From: Ruminococcus sp.
GTDB taxonomy: Bacteria; Bacillota; Clostridia; Oscillospirales; Acutalibacteraceae
DNA length: 32,122 nt
Reading direction: 5' to 3'
NCBI GenBank assembly: GCA_017464765.1
Contig: JAFTYK010000034.1
Span: 1 to 32,122 of the forward strand
Each line of letters begins with the position of its first letter. The stretch's first letter is position 1. Positions 30,808-32,122 of this stretch are shown piece by piece. The notes beneath the pieces are model-generated. The model ran no database searches and was not told where the DNA came from. It saw only the letters and a program-made list of their open reading frames with translations. The translations under genes were made by a program, and so were the position numbers.

Positions 30808-30843
30808 ATGAAAAAACAGTAATAATTTTACGGAGATTTTAAT

Positions 30844-31722
30844 ATGGATAAAATAATCAGATGTATCACATCAGATGGTGCTGTTATGGCATCGGCGATT
30901 GATTCAACAGATATAGTTTACAAAGCTTCTAAAATTCACGGCACATCACCCGTAGCGTCTGCTGCTCTTGGCAGACTGCTTTCTGCTACTTCTATGATGG
31001 GTGCGATGCTTAAGAGTAAGGACGCGTCGATTAATTTAAGAGTAGCTGGTGACGGACCATTAGGTCCAGTGATTGCTGTAGCTGACTCTTTTGGTAATGT
31101 TAAGGGTTATGTTTCTAATGCAACTTGTCCAAGTACACATTACGAGAACGGTAAGCTTAATGTTTCAGAAGCTGTGGGCAAAAACGGTGTGCTTAATGTA
31201 ATGCGAGATTTAGGTACTGGTGAGCCTTATATCGGACAGATTGAACTTGCATCAGGTGAGATTGCTGAGGATATTGCAGCGTATTACGCTCAAAGTGAGC
31301 AGATTCCAACAGTTTGTGCTTTAGGAGTACTTATTGATAAGGAAACAGGTGAGGTGTTGCTGTCAGGTGGTTTGCTTATTCAGTTGCTCCCGGGTGCATT
31401 TGAGGATACAATTGAAAAGCTAGAGAAAAATATCGCTGAACTTGATTCTGTTACTACAATGCTCGCTAAAGGATATTCCACACTTGATATGTGTAAAGAA
31501 GCCTTGAAAGGTTTTGAGGTAGAAGTGCTTGATGAATTTGAGGTTAAATACGTCTGTGGTTGCTCTAGAGAGAAAATCGCGTCGTTAATCGAATCAATGC
31601 CTAAAGAAGAAATTGAAGAAATGATAGAAAAAGACCATGGTGCAAAAGCGGGTTGTCATTTCTGTAACAAGACGTTTGAGTTCACAGAAGCTGATTTACA
31701 AGCCATTCTTCAAAAAAAATAA
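30844..31722 (+). CDS. hslO: Redox-regulated chaperone Hsp33
   Basis: A 292-aa cytosolic holdase chaperone activated by oxidation. The N-terminal domain begins MDKIIRCITSDGAVMASAID, with GDGPLGPV and GLLIQLLPG, typical of Hsp33. The redox switch has its four zinc cysteines at Cys238 and Cys240 (VCGCSREK) and Cys271 and Cys274 (GCHFCNKTF), CXC then CXXC, so it should be active. ACGGAG precedes the ATG. It probably shares the yerC transcript; no terminator hairpin is seen after it. Confidence 0.97.
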   Translation: MDKIIRCITSDGAVMASAIDSTDIVYKASKIHGTSPVASAALGRLLSATSMMGAMLKSKDASINLRVAGDGPLGPVIAVADSFGNVKGYVSNATCPSTHYENGKLNVSEAVGKNGVLNVMRDLGTGEPYIGQIELASGEIAEDIAAYYAQSEQIPTVCALGVLIDKETGEVLLSGGLLIQLLPGAFEDTIEKLEKNIAELDSVTTMLAKGYSTLDMCKEALKGFEVEVLDEFEVKYVCGCSREKIASLIESMPKEEIEEMIEKDHGAKAGCHFCNKTFEFTEADLQAILQKK

Positions 31723-31741
31723 AAAAATTTCAAAAAAAGGC

Positions 31742-31770
31742 TTGACATTTTAGGGTGGGTGTTGTATTAT
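31742..31770 (+). promoter_or_regulatory. Promoter of the four-tRNA operon
   Basis: -35 TTGACA (31742-31747), a 17-bp spacer and -10 TATTAT (31765-31770); a perfect TATAAT lies 3 nt later (spacer 20). GTATTATAATAC (31764-31775) is a 12-bp palindrome. A GC-rich CCCGTCG follows, as in stringently controlled stable-RNA promoters. Confidence 0.75.
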
Positions 31771-31801
31771 AATACCCGTCGCAAATAAGAGGCGAACGCG
31801 T

Positions 31802-31877
31802 GGGAGCATAGCTCAGCTGGGAGAGCATCTGCCTTACAAGCAGAGGGTCACAGGTTCGAGCCCTGTTGTTCCCACCA
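31802..31877 (+). tRNA. tRNA-Val(TAC)
   Basis: Acceptor GGGAGCA/TGTTCCC, anticodon stem CTGCC? with loop CTTACAA flanked by CTG/CAG, anticodon TAC; T-loop TTCGAGC; encoded CCA. First of four tRNAs. Confidence 0.95.
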
Positions 31878-31882
31878 CATAT

Positions 31883-31959
31883 GGCCCGGTAGTTCAGTTG
31901 GTTAGAACGCTAGCCTGTCACGCTAGAGGTCGACGGTTCGAGCCCGTTCCGGGTCGCCA
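31883..31959 (+). tRNA. tRNA-Asp(GTC)
   Basis: Acceptor GGCCCGG/CCGGGTC with one G-T pair, discriminator G, encoded CCA. Anticodon stem CTAGC/GCTAG with loop CTGTCAC, anticodon GTC. Five nt after tRNA-Val. Confidence 0.96.
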
Positions 31960-31964
31960 TATTT

Positions 31965-32040
31965 GCCTCTGTAGCTCAGTCGGTAGAGCAGGGGACTGAA
32001 AATCCCCGTGTCGATGGTTCGATTCCGTCCGGAGGCACCA
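31965..32040 (+). tRNA. tRNA-Phe(GAA)
   Basis: Acceptor GCCTCTG/CCGGAGGC end pairing with a T-G pair, encoded CCA. Anticodon stem GGGGA/TCCCC with loop CTGAAAA, anticodon GAA. Confidence 0.96.
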
Positions 32041-32046
32041 ATATTT

Positions 32047-32122
32047 GCGGATGTAGCTCATCTGGTAGAGCGCCACCTTGCCAAGGTGGAGGTAGCGGGT
32101 TCGAGCCCCGTCATCCGCTCCA
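32047..32122 (+). tRNA. tRNA-Gly(GCC)
   Basis: Acceptor GCGGATG/CATCCGC, encoded CCA ending exactly at the window edge. Anticodon stem CCACC/GGTGG with loop TTGCCAA, anticodon GCC. The operon may continue beyond the window. Confidence 0.95.

Noticed and set aside
1-32122. CRISPR arrays, insertion sequences, integrases or prophage genes
   Set aside because: No regular repeat-spacer pattern and no transposase, integrase or phage motif was seen on either strand.

Overview
The window reads as chromosomal DNA of a low-to-moderate GC anaerobic Firmicute, most likely a gut or rumen Clostridium-class bacterium of Ruminococcus type. The evidence is two secreted dockerin proteins (cellulosome-style modules), an S-box (SAM-I) riboswitch in front of metK, consensus sigma-A promoters, strong AGGAGG ribosome sites, Firmicute gene families (NdoA-type MazF, YerC, CpsB-type PHP phosphatase, Hsp33) and molybdenum and selenium enzymes typical of purine-using anaerobes. 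The genus call is an inference; nothing in the window fixes the species.

Layout. 1-1440: SAM riboswitch and metK. 1591-3450: two dockerin proteins, each closed by a hairpin. 3453-6036: an orphan MazF toxin, a cation diffusion facilitator and a DMT permease, the last two fired from overlapping back-to-back promoters. 6074-18312: the centrepiece, a 12-kb selenium-dependent molybdenum hydroxylase (SDMH) locus. On the minus strand ygfJ/mocA and xdhD (fused 2Fe-2S plus molybdopterin hydroxylase) are read outward. On the plus strand come xdhA-xdhB-xdhC, a short ModE-like regulator, yqeC, yqeB, selD, a class-V cysteine desulfurase/selenocysteine lyase-like gene, and mnmA, mostly overlapping or closely spaced. 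18368-20920: a surface NlpC/P60 cell-wall hydrolase and a frameshifted YczE-like membrane gene. 20982-22618: a CpsB-like PHP phosphatase and a YkuE-like metallophosphoesterase. 22728-26516: a PqqD-domain protein overlapping an OPT transporter, then PepD. 26642-28277: three poorly known genes (DUF2812-like, PH-like membrane, SF0329-like) next to two tRNA-Ser genes and a tRNA-Ser fragment. 28798-31722: a metal permease-like protein, then yerC, a methyltransferase and hslO. 31802-32122: tRNA-Val, -Asp, -Phe and -Gly under one promoter.

How the genes work together. The SDMH locus can be read as a pathway. The desulfurase would mobilise selenium (or sulfur) from an amino acid, SelD makes selenophosphate, YqeB and YqeC are thought to mature a labile selenium cofactor, YgfJ works on the molybdopterin nucleotide, and XdhD and/or XdhABC are the client hydroxylases, probably acting on purines. 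No selA, selB, tRNA-Sec or mnmH (selU) is visible here, so SelD looks dedicated to the molybdenum enzymes, as in the known orphan-SelD arrangement. Less usual details are the tail-end coupling of the desulfurase to mnmA, a palindromic and possibly leaderless promoter in front of yqeC, and the different active-site residues of the two hydroxylases.

Most other genes are housekeeping. No insertion sequence, prophage or CRISPR array was seen.
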